A stretch of 64,000 nucleotides of DNA from Psococerastis gibbosa (Eukaryota; Arthropoda; Insecta; Psocodea; Psocidae), in the NCBI GenBank assembly GCA_963971405.1, contig OZ020488.1, forward strand, positions 43,444,888-43,508,887. The letters run 5' to 3'. Under the pieces are notes generated by a model that was given only the letters and a program-made list of their open reading frames with translations, had not been told where the DNA came from and searched no databases. Shown here in pieces: positions 52,905 through 63,579 of this stretch (the stretch's first letter is position 1; each line of letters starts with the position of its first letter). A program made the translations under genes and the position numbers.

Positions 52905-53101
52905 TCCTGAAGGACTTTTTATGGACCCAGGCCTACTTTTAGTGGTCCCTTGTCCAATGCCAACGACCCCATGAATTTCGGACCTTATTGCTTTCCAATT
53001 TATACGTAGTATAAGGAAAGCTTTGTGATGGTCGAAATTTTCGATTCCGAGATTTCAACGGATTTACTCGTTTTCAGGTCCCAGGAACCCAAAAAAGTGG
53101 C

Positions 53102-53134
<33 letters not shown>

Positions 53135-53941
53135 ACATCGATTTCCGGGCAAACTATTCGGTCGATTTTGATGAAATTCGGCATGTAGGTTTACAAAAAT
53201 CATACCTCGTGACAATTTTTTTTATTTGGGGCTAACTCAATTTGGGGGGGTTTCATTCTCAAAAAACTCCAAAAAAACGTCAAAAAAATTATTTCTCAAA
53301 AACGGCTCCAACGATTTCTTTTAAATTCACATATATTCTAGTCGTTCTTAATGTTAATAAAATGCGGGGGGTCGCTTACCCCTTGACAGTTTGCTACTGG
53401 GGGTAAAAAAATAAAAATAACTTAATTTTAATGAAAAATGACTAAAAAATAATATTTCTGCGAAACTTTTCTATCGATGATTTCTACCTTCAGGCATGTT
53501 TTAGGTGTTAAGTTGAGTAACGAAAACGGACAGTTGGCTTTCCCAAAAACCTATTTGCTTTTGCGCAAATTATGCATTGCCTGCCCTGCCATTATTACTG
53601 TGTTGTAATGTGTTTTAAATATATTGAGGTTACCTCACCTCCAGTGACGTCAGGTGGACACCCCCCCCCCCCCGAGATATCCGAAATTTAACCGTAGGAA
53701 AATTATTTACCATGAAATTATTCATTTTCTCTCCCTACTAATTAATAAATTGGAAAGCATGTTCGAGTAAACTCGGACCGGTTCTTTATATTGTTTCCGT
53801 ATAAATTTTTGGCCATTGGCAAACTGGCATGTGTTCTCGATGTCAACCTACACCGGCTACAAGTAATAATGGACAAGCTGAGACAAGCTTACCATTGACG
53901 CAATCAAACAGGCGTAAGCATGACCAAGTACAGATACAGAT
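52905..53941 (-). mobile_element. Short interspersed repeat, family B, split by a family R element
   Basis: The 3' part (52905-52984, AAGTCCTGAAGGACTTTTTA to ATTTCGGACC) and the 5' part (53789-53941, TATTGTTTCCGTATAAATTT onwards) are neighbours in intact copies. The intact sequence at the join is GACATTATTTGTATTG, which gives a TTA target duplication around the insert. Confidence 0.8.
52988..53785 (+). mobile_element. Family R repeat, complete copy with TTA target duplication
   Basis: 798 bp from TTGCTTTCCAATTTATACG to CGAGTAAACTCGGACCGGTTCT, flanked by TTA at 52985-52987 and 53786-53788 and set into a known family B sequence, so the ends are certain. GCTTTCCAATTTAT at the left reappears inverted 20-30 bp inside the right end (ATAAATTGGAAAGC). 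It has a (GTCT)n run, a C run and no coding frame. Confidence 0.88.
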
Positions 53942-53944
53942 ATC

Positions 53945-54030
53945 ATAGTCATCGACCAATTAGAGCGAAGCCCATTGTCAGGAGAAGGGCACAGCAGGTG
54001 GTGTAAATCCAACTAACCCTTCGTTGAACA
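53945..54030. mobile_element. Partial foldback, family D
   Basis: ATCATAGTCATCGACCAATTAG, GAGCGAAGCCCATTGTCAGG and CCAACTAACCCTTCGTTGAA are decayed pieces of the element at 13935-14157. Confidence 0.55.
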
Positions 54031-54320
54031 GTGATACACCATTGCAATTTACCTTCACCAATAGATCGATTATGTGGATAAATAAGTGGATAAACTTCTT
54101 AATACCCCCGAAAAATTTTGATGTATGTCTAGGTATGCACTGTATTAAATGTACATGTCAAGAAAACAGCTTTCCTTAAACTTAGTGGCTGGATAAGTTC
54201 CGTTGTTCGGAAAGGCTCTAAAGGTTTAGTTATACTGACTGTTCCATACACAATATAGTATCGTAAGGTAGTTTTATACCAGCGTCAGTTTCCTGCGATC
54301 CTCTTAAGCACAGAAAACAT

Positions 54321-54506
54321 CAGGGACGGTTTCAAAAAAAGTTTTCGGGGGGGGGGGGCGGTGACCTGAAAAATATCGCGTTTCCCTTACTTGAGTAACA
54401 ATTTCTCTCAATTTCCTTCAAAAGTCCATTCTATCTAGTATAAAGTTATTTTTCTCGGGGGGGGGGGCGACTGCCCCCACCGCCCCCCCCCAAGGATCCG
54501 TCCCTG
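54321..54506. mobile_element. hAT-type MITE (CAGGGACGG ends) with poly-G/poly-C
   Basis: The ends are CAGGGACGGTT and GGATCCGTCCCTG. A perfect 8-bp duplication, GAAAACAT, lies at 54313-54320 and 54507-54514. G and C runs (54348-54358, 54458-54466, 54483-54491) lie inside the ends. Confidence 0.88.
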
Positions 54507-55006
54507 GAAAACATGACTAGATACCTTAATGTTTCTTACCTCAAAGATTTCTCAATGAAGATAAATTAAACAAAACAGGGTAAAACAGTGTATAAAAAAA
54601 AAAACTGAATCCAATGGGACTCGAAACCACAGTGTTAACAATAAAAAATAAAAAAATCAATACAATCCAATTCTCTGACGTCTAGATGCACAATGAATTT
54701 CTGCATCCTAACGATTTGTCAGTCGGATCACGTTGCTATAGTACCTGCTGTGTAAACAGTTTATGAATGTTTTTAATATTATCAGTACGTGTTCGCTTCC
54801 TTTACGATCTATGTATTAGCATCGTTAAATTTTTTTATGTTTTCGGGAGTGAAGTGTACGCTGTTTGACATCACTACATTGAAACTTATTGACTTGGTAA
54901 TGAAAGGTTTTGGCTTACAGAATACACAGTCAAAGCATGGACTATTATTAGTGTCAGCTGCGTTGATGGATTTTGAAAAACATTAGGTAAATCAGGAGAA
55001 AAATCA

Positions 55007-55011
55007 GCAGC

Positions 55012-55077
<66 letters not shown>
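55007..55077 (+). repeat. (CAA)n microsatellite
   Basis: About 70 bp of CAA/CAG repeats, almost pure CAA. Read on the minus strand it gives a Leu-rich run inside a long open stretch that I reject as a gene. Confidence 0.95.
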
Positions 55078-55539
55078 AGGTATAGGAAAGGTGTAGCCAC
55101 CACGGCAGGGGCAACAAGCTCGAAATACACATTGGCAATTACATCCTTTTCGGCTTTTCCCATAATCTCAATCCACCCCAGCCCAGCACATGGTACCTTT
55201 TTCCCCAGTCCGCGAACCTCTTGATAAATCTCAGGAGCAACCTGATCGGTGCCATTTTCAACCGTCAAACCCAGGTTATAGATGTAATGTACACGTACTA
55301 TATATACTATATCGCTCATTCTCTGCTGATGAGCACCTCTGCTTTGAAGATTTGCCCTTATTTCTACTAATAGAAACATTAAGCATAGCCTATTCGACCA
55401 AAAATCAAAGAAATTGAGAAATCGTTCAGAATCATTCTTCCATATCGGGCCTAATACTAAACGGCATAGTAGGCCCGCTGGTGAGCTATACTGCATCATT
55501 ATATTTACCTTTTGATTAATTCTATCCCTTCTGTTCCAG

Positions 55540-55620
55540 AGCGACATCAAAGGAATTCCAATGGATCGGCAAAGCATCGGGCCTAATACCGGGTGGTGAG
55601 GTGCTTCCAATAAGGACCTC
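55540..55620 (+). promoter_or_regulatory. 5' untranslated part of the receptor exon, with a short upstream ORF
   Basis: A good acceptor (CCCTTCTGTTCCAG, AG at 55538-55539) precedes this stretch, so the exon probably starts at 55540. ATG at 55561 begins a 12-codon upstream ORF ending TGA at 55597-55599, in the same frame as the main ATG. This fixes the main start at or after 55621 and may dampen translation. Confidence 0.6.
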
Positions 55621-56086
55621 ATGAACCGTGCTGGCAAGTTGCAATCCGTACTGTTGCGGCTCCCTGACAACAACGATGAGTTCCGGTACGGCTCGCGGCA
55701 CGCCGCGGAAGACTCCTTGATCGAAGCCGTCGGCGCCCGGATCAGGCACCACCACCCTGCCACGCTGGCGGAGACAGTGCTCGACGTATACGTCATGCAT
55801 AACCTCACCGACGGCTTCGAGGAGAATCTCCTCAACGCGTCGGCCATGCCGACGGAGCCACCCGAGTTGTACCGGCACTCGCCGGCGCTGACTGTCGTCT
55901 ACTGTATCGCGTACTTCGTCGTGTTCGCGATGGGTCTCGTCGGTAATTGTCTTGTGGTCGCTGTCGTGTTTCGCGCACCGCGCATGCGTACCGTCACCAA
56001 CTTATTCATCGTGAACTTGGCGATTGCCGATATTTTGGTGGTGGTTCTCTGCATTCCCGCCACGCTCATCTCCAACATCTATGTCC
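55621..56086 (+). CDS. SIFR: SIFamide-receptor-like GPCR, first coding exon (N-terminus, TM1, TM2)
   Basis: A class A neuropeptide receptor of the plasma membrane. The 155 complete codons encode an extracellular N-terminus of about 83 residues with NLTD and NASA glycosylation sites. TM1 follows, with the conserved GLVGNCLVV (GxxGN), then loop [13 protein letters not shown], and TM2 with [11 protein letters not shown] (LAxAD) and [25 protein letters not shown] and APRMRTVTN...NLAIADILV closely match insect SIFamide receptors as I remember them; NPFF and RYamide receptors are the nearest relatives. The exon ends at C|GTAAGT in phase 1, where SIFamide receptors continue with Pro-Trp. The start at 55621 is fixed by an in-frame TGA upstream. 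TM3-TM7 are not in the window. Confidence 0.8.
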
Positions 56087-56250
56087 GTAAGTATCCATTT
56101 CAAACCCATGTTGGAAGCAGCTTTTAAGTTCCTACATTTTTTTACGGCTTGTAGTTTTTTCCACGCGTACTGGGTCAGTCTGGGTGCGCGGGGAAGACTT
56201 GTACTCTCGATGTTCGGGAGAAAAACCACACAAGTTGTGTGTTAAAAGTG

Positions 56251-56312
56251 GTCTGGTTAAGTTAGGTCTGGTTAGGTTAGGTTTGATTGGGTTAGGTTAG
56301 GTTAGGTTGTAT
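56251..56312 (+). repeat. Degenerate TTAGG (insect telomere-type) tract
   Basis: GGTTAGGTTAGG, then a short break, and GGGTTAGGTTAGGTTAGGTT: about eight TTAGG units, imperfect at the left. It lies in the receptor's first visible intron, so it is an interstitial tract. Confidence 0.75.
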
Positions 56313-57236
56313 ATTAACAAATATTGATGGTTATGGGCAGCAGCTCCAATAACAACACTGTGAGCCGATTGGTCCCCACTCCAGAACAACCCCAAACACT
56401 GCTTCAGTTGAGAAGGAGGGAGCTTACATATTACAATTCGCTTTAAATCCGCCTAGAAGCTAGTACAGGCTGTAATAGAATTGAATATTGCTACAGTGGG
56501 TCCACTATGGCGATTATTTAAATTTTAAACCCAGGAATAAGTTCATAGTAAACGCCACAGTAGGCCCCAGTGCCGGGCTTGGCCTTGTGGGGGCCCATGG
56601 GCCGGAAATGTGTGGGGGCCCTTTCTCGGACAGAAAAGTCTTATACCCTTAGACGAATATTCCACTATTACTGAAAAATAGAGACACAGGATGTAAAATA
56701 GAAGAGATTAGATCAAGGTGATTAATCATTAATGCCGCACGGCATGTTCCAATTTCCCGGCAAATATTTCAACAAGTTTATTTCCTTTAGTTTCTTTAAT
56801 GTTGTCGTTTAACCTATTGTAATTTTGGGCTGTGATGCTTTTTGTGGGGGCCCATGCTTTGTGATAGCCCTGGGGCCATAGCTAAACCCGGCACTGGTAG
56901 ACCCGCTGAGCAACATAAAATCAGATTGGTGAAAAATCTCTGAAAATGTTCAAACGTTACATTCAGTTTGCCGCGGCTGACCCTCATCATTTCTCCATCG
57001 AAGCTCACAACTGTCCCCAACCCAAATCATTGCTGTCTCCATTCCCAATCATTATCGTCAGTCATGATTATTATCGCGCGCCATTTTTCAAACTGCTTCT
57101 CGCTTGACGTTGATCAAGTGAGCAAGTTCAACTGATTTCCAAAAGTTATTTACTGGACAACTTTTATTGTATATTACGAGTACTGTACAGGTACAAAAAT
57201 TTAATATATTGCAACAAAGTAAATGTAGACAGTAAA

Positions 57237-57473
57237 GAAGGCGGTCCAGGTTCTTCCTAGTAGAGTGTAAGACGTCCATTCCACATACGTTAATCGTCAA
57301 TGAAAAATTGAAAAATGACGTTTTAGCAGACATTAAAGACATGCTAAAAATTTTGCTACCACGTCAATTTACGTCATTTTGACGTCATTTTTCAATTTTT
57401 CATTGACGGTTGACGTATGTGGAATGGGCGCCTCTGAGAGGGTTGTACAGCACTAACTCCACTAGGTTGCGGA
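57237..57473 (+). mobile_element. tRNA-derived SINE, family A, partial, split by a foldback
   Basis: GGCGGTCCAGGTTCTTCCTA and GTAGAGTGTAAG end at about 57270. AGAGGGTTGTACAGCACTAA and CTCCACTAGGTTG resume at about 57433. Both belong to the + strand SINE body. Confidence 0.65.
57271..57432. mobile_element. Foldback element, family F-like, inserted in a SINE
   Basis: Arms read CCATTCCACATACGTTAATC and GTTGACGTATGTGGAATGGG, then CGCC. The inner parts ATTGAAAAATGACGT and ACGTCATTTTTCAAT pair. It is a longer relative of 8262-8394 and carries the GGGCGCC end seen in family F. Confidence 0.75.
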
Positions 57474-57524
57474 TTCGGTGGCGGAGCGTCGGATAGTTGC
57501 GAGTGTAATGCTTGCAAATATTGA

Positions 57525-57737
57525 AAATAAATAAATTTGTTGTTGTTCTATTACTAAGCCAACCTAGCGGAGTTAGGGCTATAAAGCCCTCTCTTATACA
57601 CTGAACTAGGAAGGCCCGGGACCGCCTGCTTTACATGCCCTCCGAAGCATGGCCTGAAAATGTAGGAAGTCTAGGACTCAAACCAACAACTTTTCGGATG
57701 AAAGTCGGAGTCTGTACCACTACTCTACATGTCCTGA
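57525..57737 (-). mobile_element. tRNA-derived SINE, family A, near full length
   Basis: From AAAATAAATAAATTTGTTGT to CTCTACATGTCCTGA, with the body intact and the B-box region changed to GGACTCAAACCAACAAC (as seen on +). Confidence 0.85.
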
Positions 57738-57809
57738 GTAAAGTGGTTTGGAATCCACAATAATCAGGAAGTCCACCCTGTCAGTCAACTCCCCTTCTCC
57801 CAGAGGGGA

Positions 57810-57912
57810 AGGAGTCTGCCCGTAGGGTGCCTCAAGTTAAGAAACAGATATACTCCCCCCGCCAGGCTGACAGGTTTGCTTAAAACAGAAATGCTGAATG
57901 TGGACGCTAGAA
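57810..57912 (+). repeat. Direct repeat, left copy
   Basis: GAGTCTGCCCGTAGGGTGCC, TCAAGTTAAGAAACAGA, CCCCCCGCCAGGCTGACAGG and GCAGACGCT-like GTGGACGCTAG with an A run. It matches 59542-59650 over about 100 bp. The two copies flank the large foldback at 58305-59525. Confidence 0.75.
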
Positions 57913-58304
57913 AAAAAATATCTTCAATAAATAATATCTTCTTCTTCTTTCTTTTCCTTGTCCAGTATTGCCTGGACAAGGAGCATATATTACAAAAATA
58001 CAATACATAATAATACCATACGGCATCCCCAAGCTAGCGCTTATTTGGGGCAAAAGACTCATACAGTGCTGCTAAACAAGGCTTAATCATTTATTTATAA
58101 TGTAATAATAATAATAATAATAGAATAGGCCTATATTGCAACCAACAGCCCACAGCTCCAATTAAAGTTACATTACAAATCTTACAAACTAACATTCAGT
58201 CAATTCTGTCTAATAACATTGTCTTAAACGCACTGAGAGAAGTTGCAAAAGGGTCAATTTCTAAATAAGTGTTTAGTAGTAGCCTAAGGATTCTGCATAG
58301 ATGA

Positions 58305-59525
58305 GGCTCGTCAGTGACGAAAACTTAAATGCTGGTCTTGATCCTTGTTACTGCGTATGTGTCAGTCCAATGAGGTTCTGTAGGGACAGTTTTGGTCATT
58401 AGGTTCGCTGACGACAAACCGATATCCATATTATTCAAAATAGCCGCCGTTTGCATGCGAAAACTAAGCTTTTAGCATCTAATTAATTCTTTTAATATTT
58501 TTTATAATATTTTTACTATGCCTGGACCTTATTTCGCTGCATATAATTTAATATATATATATATTCTCCATGGTTTATAGAAAAATATCACTTTAAAATA
58601 ATACGTAATTAAAAATCATTTTAAAATAGTATTGAGGCTTATGGAAAAATCAACGCCTTGATATCATTGCAACTGGTGCTACCATCTACAAAATGACGCC
58701 ACAAATGAACCCCATTGGCTCTACCCCTCTAGCGAGGAAGAGGTGTACAACTTACAAGTTCCCGAATTTTAAAATAAAGCCTAAAAGTAAAACCTCCAGC
58801 ACAAATTTTTATCAATAGCTTTTCATGGTCCTTAAACATGATTATAAGCCTAAATGCAACCAGTATCTACTGGATTTTGATCATAGCATACCTACCTATA
58901 GGTTTTACTTTTAGGCTATATTTTTTAATTCTATAACTTTAACTTTATCAAAATTAATGGTAATTGTTGGTATTATTAATTTTGGCAGCTAACTTAACTA
59001 GTTACTGGGCGAAAGATGGGAAAGACCAAAGATGAAAAATAGTAGGTAGGTTAGGTACTGTAGGCCCTATTTGCAAAGTAGTAGGCTATTTGTTCCATTT
59101 CCAACCATAAGGCACGACATATAATACAATTCAGTAGATTCTCGATTTCGTCATGGAAAATAGTCAAAACAGTAACTAATTAAGTTAGCTGTCATAATTA
59201 ATAATACCTAACAATTAACCAGTTGATAAAGTCAAAATTCCAGAATTTAAAAATATAGCCTAAAAGTAAAACATATAGGTAGGTATGCTATGAACAAAAT
59301 CCAGTACATACTGGTTGCATTTAGGCTTATAATAACGTTTAAGGACCATGAAAAGCTATTCATAAAAATTAGTGCTGGAGGTTTTACTTTTAGGCTATAT
59401 TTTAAAATTCTGGAACTTGTAAGTTGTATACCTTCCTCGTTGGAGGTAGAGCCAATTGGACTAAGTCCTGACACATGCGCAGTAACAAGGATCAAGGCCA
59501 GTATTTAAGTTTTCGTCGTCAGTGT
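58305..59525. mobile_element. 1.2-kb foldback with unequal arms
   Basis: Left-arm segments 58308-58375 and 58690-58950 pair with 59452-59524 and 59215-59450. For example, GATCCTTGTTACTGCG pairs with CGCAGTAACAAGGATC, and GCCTAAAAGTAAAACCTCCA with TGGAGGTTTTACTTTTAGGC. About 310 bp in the left arm have no partner (58376-58690), either an insertion or a loss on the right. Open stretches here lie in the arms and are not genes. Confidence 0.75.
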
Positions 59526-59541
59526 CATATAAAAATAAATT

Positions 59542-59650
59542 GTCTCTGCCCTTAGGGTGCCTCAAGTTAAAAAACAAACTCACCTCCCCCCGCCAGGCTG
59601 ACAGGGTTGCTTAAAGCAGAAATGCTGAAAGCAGACGCTTAAAAAAAAAA
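59542..59650 (+). repeat. Direct repeat, right copy
   Basis: CTGCCCTTAGGGTGCCTCAA, CCCCCCGCCAGGCTGACAGG, GCTTAAAGCAGAAATGCTGA and an A run. It matches 57810-57912 in the same orientation. The A run suggests each could be the 3' end of a small retroposon. Confidence 0.7.
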
Positions 59651-60042
59651 CCTATTCAAGGGTGAATGGTGTTCAAAGGGGCCCACGTACTGTACGTAGA
59701 TCTGTTTCTTACACCTTTCAGATTTCGACATAAATATCAATACATCACGGGGCGAAACAATAAAAATAATTGGATTTCCTCGGAATGGCCCCTATATCAA
59801 CATTACAATGGATTTAAAAGACATTCAACGGTCCAAATGGGGGACGCATTCGAAAAAGGGCGCGGAAAGGGAAGGGGAGAAGCTTCCGAAAGTTTTATTA
59901 ACCATTTTCAGGTTGGAATTTCCAACAATATGAACAAGTTTTCCATATGGCTTTCAAAAGTATGATGAAATGTTTTATTTTCTCCTCTATCCCTTGTTTC
60001 TCTTCAATATTTTTATTTAATATTTATTTTGACTAGACAACT

Positions 60043-60078
60043 TGACATGTAGAGTAGTGGTGTGGACTCTGACTTTCA
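60043..60078 (+). mobile_element. tRNA-derived SINE, family A, head only
   Basis: ACATGTAGAGTAGTGGTGTG and GACTCTGACTTTCA match the start of family A; the copy stops before the B box. Confidence 0.65.
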
Positions 60079-60179
60079 GTGGCGCCCCCCTATTGGATCG
60101 TGAATTCACATCTATATAATGATAATAGGCCTATTGGCAATTTAAGGCAAGAAATGTTAAGAAATAAACTAAGGGTAAA

Positions 60180-60446
60180 AATACCTAGCCGGTCTTATGC
60201 CAAAGTGAACCAAGCGCCAAATTGTGAAATTTTTAACTATGTGCATAACCTGGTAGAGAAAAATATACTGAACGTTCTACCAGAGTGCTCCAAGTCGTAG
60301 GTTGCAGGATTTTATTGAGGATTTATATTGTACTACTAGGAGATATAGGGTCAACTACACAGAGTGTCAAACTTCAAAGGTGAATTACTCAGAATCACAT
60401 CAATGGCGCTTGGTTCACTTTGGCATAAGACCGGCCACCTATGAGT
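60180..60446. repeat. Inverted repeat, unknown element
   Basis: TAGCCGGTCTTATGCCAAAG with TGAACCAAGCGCCA (60186-60220) pairs with TGGCGCTTGGTTCACTTTGG and CATAAGACCGG (60407-60437). The open stretch between the arms (60079-60300) shows no domain. Confidence 0.6.
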
Positions 60447-60691
60447 GTAAGAAACAAATTTCACACAAAATATCGGTCTCTGAGCCGTTTAATGAGATGT
60501 CATGAGGTAGAAGAAATGTTTCTCTACATTTTGATGTAAATTTATTATGTAGCTTCAGCTTCCTGCCGGTTTTCCGCACTTATTACAACGTCATCCGTGA
60601 AAATGTGGGGCTTCACCATGGATATTTTTTGTCACCGTTTCCATTATAGTAACAAAAAGGAACAGACTGAACGCTGAAAATTAGAATTAAA

Positions 60692-61565
60692 AGAACCGGT
60701 CCGAGTTTACTCGAACATGCTTTCCAATTTATAAATTAGTAGATATATACATGTGTAATTTCATAGGAAATAATTTCCCTATGGTTAAATTTCAGACCCC
60801 TCGAGAGGGGGGGGGGGTAAATCTCAATATATATTAAAAACCCCTTAAAACTCAATTGCATATTCTGGAACGAATAGACCAATACATTGTAACAGTAGCA
60901 ACAATGAAACATGGCACGTAATGCATTGGAGCGGGAATTTTCTACAATTTCTCAAAAAATAATTTTCTGCACAGAAGCAGATACTTTTTTGGGAATGCCA
61001 CTTGTCCGTTTTTGTTACCCTATTGAACACCTAAAACATACCTGAAGGTAGAAATCATCGATAGAAAGGTTCCACAGAAAATATATTTTTTAGTCATTTT
61101 TCAGAGAAATTGAGTTATTTTTATTTTTTTTACCCCCAGAATCAAACTATCAAGCGGAAGCGACCCCACACATTTTGTTAACATTGATAATGACTATAAT
61201 ACAGTATATGTGAATTTAAAAGAAATCGTTGGAGCCGTTTTTGAGAAATAATTTTTTTAGACGTTTTTTATGAGTTTTTTGAAAATAAAACCCCAAATTA
61301 AGTTAGCCCAAAATAAAAAAAAAGATTTCGAGGTATGATTTTTGTGAACCTATATGCAAAATTTCATAAAAATCGGCCGAGTAGTTTCCCGGAAATCGAT
61401 GAACAAACAGACCGACATACAGACAGAGCGACAGACAGATATTTAGTGAAAACCACTTTTTTGGGTTCCTGGGACCTCAAAACGTGTAAATCCGTTGAAA
61501 TCTCGGAATCGAAAATTTGGACCATCACAAAGCTTTCCTTATACTACGTATAAATTGGAAAGCAA
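60692..61565 (-). mobile_element. Family R repeat, complete minus-strand copy
   Basis: From AGAACCGGTCCGAGTTTACTCG to ATTGGAAAGCAA, with all landmarks including GACAGAGCGACAGACAG and a G run at 60806-60817. The flanks are AAA on both sides, a T-rich 3-bp target like the TTA of other copies. Confidence 0.85.
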
Positions 61566-61648
61566 AAAATACTAAGTTACATAACCGTAGGGTCAATCTC
61601 GTAAAATATGATTTATTGCTAAAGGTTAATGGCAATGGTGTAATATTA

Positions 61649-62394
61649 TTGCTTTCCAATTTATACGTAGTATAATTGCTGTCTGTCTGTCTGTGCGTCG
61701 ATTTCCGGGCAAACTACTCGGTCGAATTTGATGAAATTCGGCATGTAGGTTCACAAAAATCATACCTCGGAACCATTTGTTTTATTTTGGGCTAACTCAA
61801 TTTGGGGGGTTTTTATTTTCAAAAAAACTTCAAAAAAACGTCTAAAAAATTATTTCTCAAAAACGGCTCCAACGATTTCTTTTAAATTCACATATATTGT
61901 AGTTGTTGCTAATGTTGATAAAATGCGGGGGGTCGCTTGCCCCTTGATAGTTTGCTTCTGGGGGTAAAAAAATAAAAATGACTACATTTTAATGAAAAAT
62001 GACTAAAAAATAATTTTTCTGCGAAACCTTTCTATCGATGATTTCTAACTTCAAGCATGTTTTAGGTGTTAAATTGAGTAATGAAACCGGATAGTTTGGT
62101 TTCCAAAAAACTGTTGGGTTTTGTGCAAAAAATTTTTTTTTTTTTTGAAAAAATGAAAGCAAATTCACGCTCAAATGCATTGCGTGACCTGCCATTATTG
62201 CTGTGTGGTAATGTGTAGGCCTGACCTATCTAGAATTTAAGTCACCTTCAGGTGGTGGACGACCCCCCCCCCCCCCCCCCCCGTGATATCCGAAATGTAA
62301 CCATAGGAAAATTATTTACCTTGAAATTAATCATTTTCTCTCTCTACTAATCGATAAATTGAAAAGCATGTTCGAGTAAACTCGGACCGGTTCT
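61649..62394 (+). mobile_element. Family R repeat, complete + strand copy with TTA target duplication
   Basis: From TTGCTTTCCAATTTATACG to CTCGGACCGGTTCT, with TTA at 61646-61648 and 62395-62397. It lies in family D foldback sequence: AATGGCAATGGTGTAATA is to the left, ACAATGGGCTGGTTTGACTTAC to the right. The microsatellite end is shortened (GCTGTCTGTCTGTCTGTG), and the C run is 19 bp or so at 62262-62282. Confidence 0.87.
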
Positions 62395-62395
62395 T

Positions 62396-62510
62396 TAACA
62401 ATGGGCTGGTTTGACTTACATTGCCTGCTGTGTTCATAGTCATTAAAGGCAGAGGCTGTACAGTCATCAAGCAATTAGGGTGGAGTACATTGTTGGGGGA
62501 AGGGGCTGTT
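62396..62510. mobile_element. Partial foldback, family D, host of the family R copy
   Basis: TTGACTTACATTGCCTGCTG, TTCATAGTCATTAAAGGCAG and CAGTCATCAAGCAATTAGGG match one arm of 13935-14157. With 61610-61648 on the left, this is the older element into which family R was inserted. Confidence 0.6.
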
Positions 62511-62529
62511 AAATAGAAATATGATCTTC

Positions 62530-63575
62530 TACGTGAAGAGTTGAACGACCTTTCAAAATCAGTGAAATAGGATGACAAAATATTCGTGAGTGCTGTTGAA
62601 CATAAAACCTCATCGTTGTGGTTGAGTAAGGAATGCAGTAGCGTTAGAAATTTCTAGAATTTGATCACGTCTCCCCCCCTCCCCCCGTTTCTGCCCCCTG
62701 CAGCTTATTAGACACCCCTTACACGTCGGCGGTACAGCAATCTTCGCAACTACCCCAAATAAGTTCTGTTTTCGCACTTTGTTAAAGTTTACTTTCTATT
62801 GCTCCGTTTTATTATATAGATTTTCTTTCTTTCCATATTTAAAAAAAAATCTTTTCCACATGGACTAATCTGTCCCCAACTCCTACTGAAATTTGGTCAA
62901 GTCGAGCTTGTTACATTGCGTTGGTGACAATCTTGTCTCAGCTTGTTAGTGCTCAATTGAATATGCTGACCATGTATTACTTATGATACAACCGTCTTGG
63001 GTGGGACAGAAGGACGTTGTGTATTTAGTGAATGGACATTTTCCTATTGAAACAACAACAACAATGTGGTAGAATGCCCTCCACGGATTGGGGCCAATTC
63101 CCAAAAATAGCGCCCATGAATAACTTATGGAGAGAGACATATCGTATCTCTTTTTTATTTTATTTTATTTATTTTACTACGAAATAGCAGTTGGCTGAAT
63201 TGATCATTTTAATACTAATTTAGTAGAATTAATTATTGTACTATTAGCCTATCATTTGTTTGTAAATTATCGACAAAAGTTGATGGAAATTTGAAAATTA
63301 TTTATGGCGGGGAAAAATGGTTTAACCAACCCCACGCCTCTGAAACGCCAGTGCTTTTTAAGCTAAATGTATTATATGTTTAAAATGTAATAATAAATAT
63401 TTTATTTACTTAATAAAAAGAAAACAAAACAAAACAAAAAATCAACAATCAGAGATAGGATTCTCCATTAGTTAATAATGGGCGGTAGTACTGGGAATAG
63501 ACCACCCAATCAGAACAGGTAATTTTATACGATGTTTGTCCATTAAATAGATATCTGGCATCCGTAATCTGCCTA
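62530..63575 (+). other. Intron or flank sequence, nothing seen
   Basis: AT-rich, with C runs near 62670-62690 and (TTTTA)n at 63150-63175. No receptor exon (TM3 to TM7) was found in it. Confidence 0.4.
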
Positions 63576-63579
63576 TTGC

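Noticed and set aside
54954..55847. Minus-strand open stretch of nearly 300 codons
   Set aside because: It reads through the (CAA)n tract as a Leu run and then antisense through the receptor exon. No domain and no splice logic.
55522..55878. Minus-strand open stretch opposite the receptor exon
   Set aside because: Antisense shadow of a GC-rich coding exon; no recognisable protein.
59247..59508. Open stretches on both strands
   Set aside because: They lie in one arm of the 58305-59525 foldback, and both strands look alike because of the inverted repeat.
60079..60505. Two short open stretches between inverted repeats
   Set aside because: No domain seen, and they end in the arms of an inverted repeat. 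Possibly a transposon relic, but not supported.
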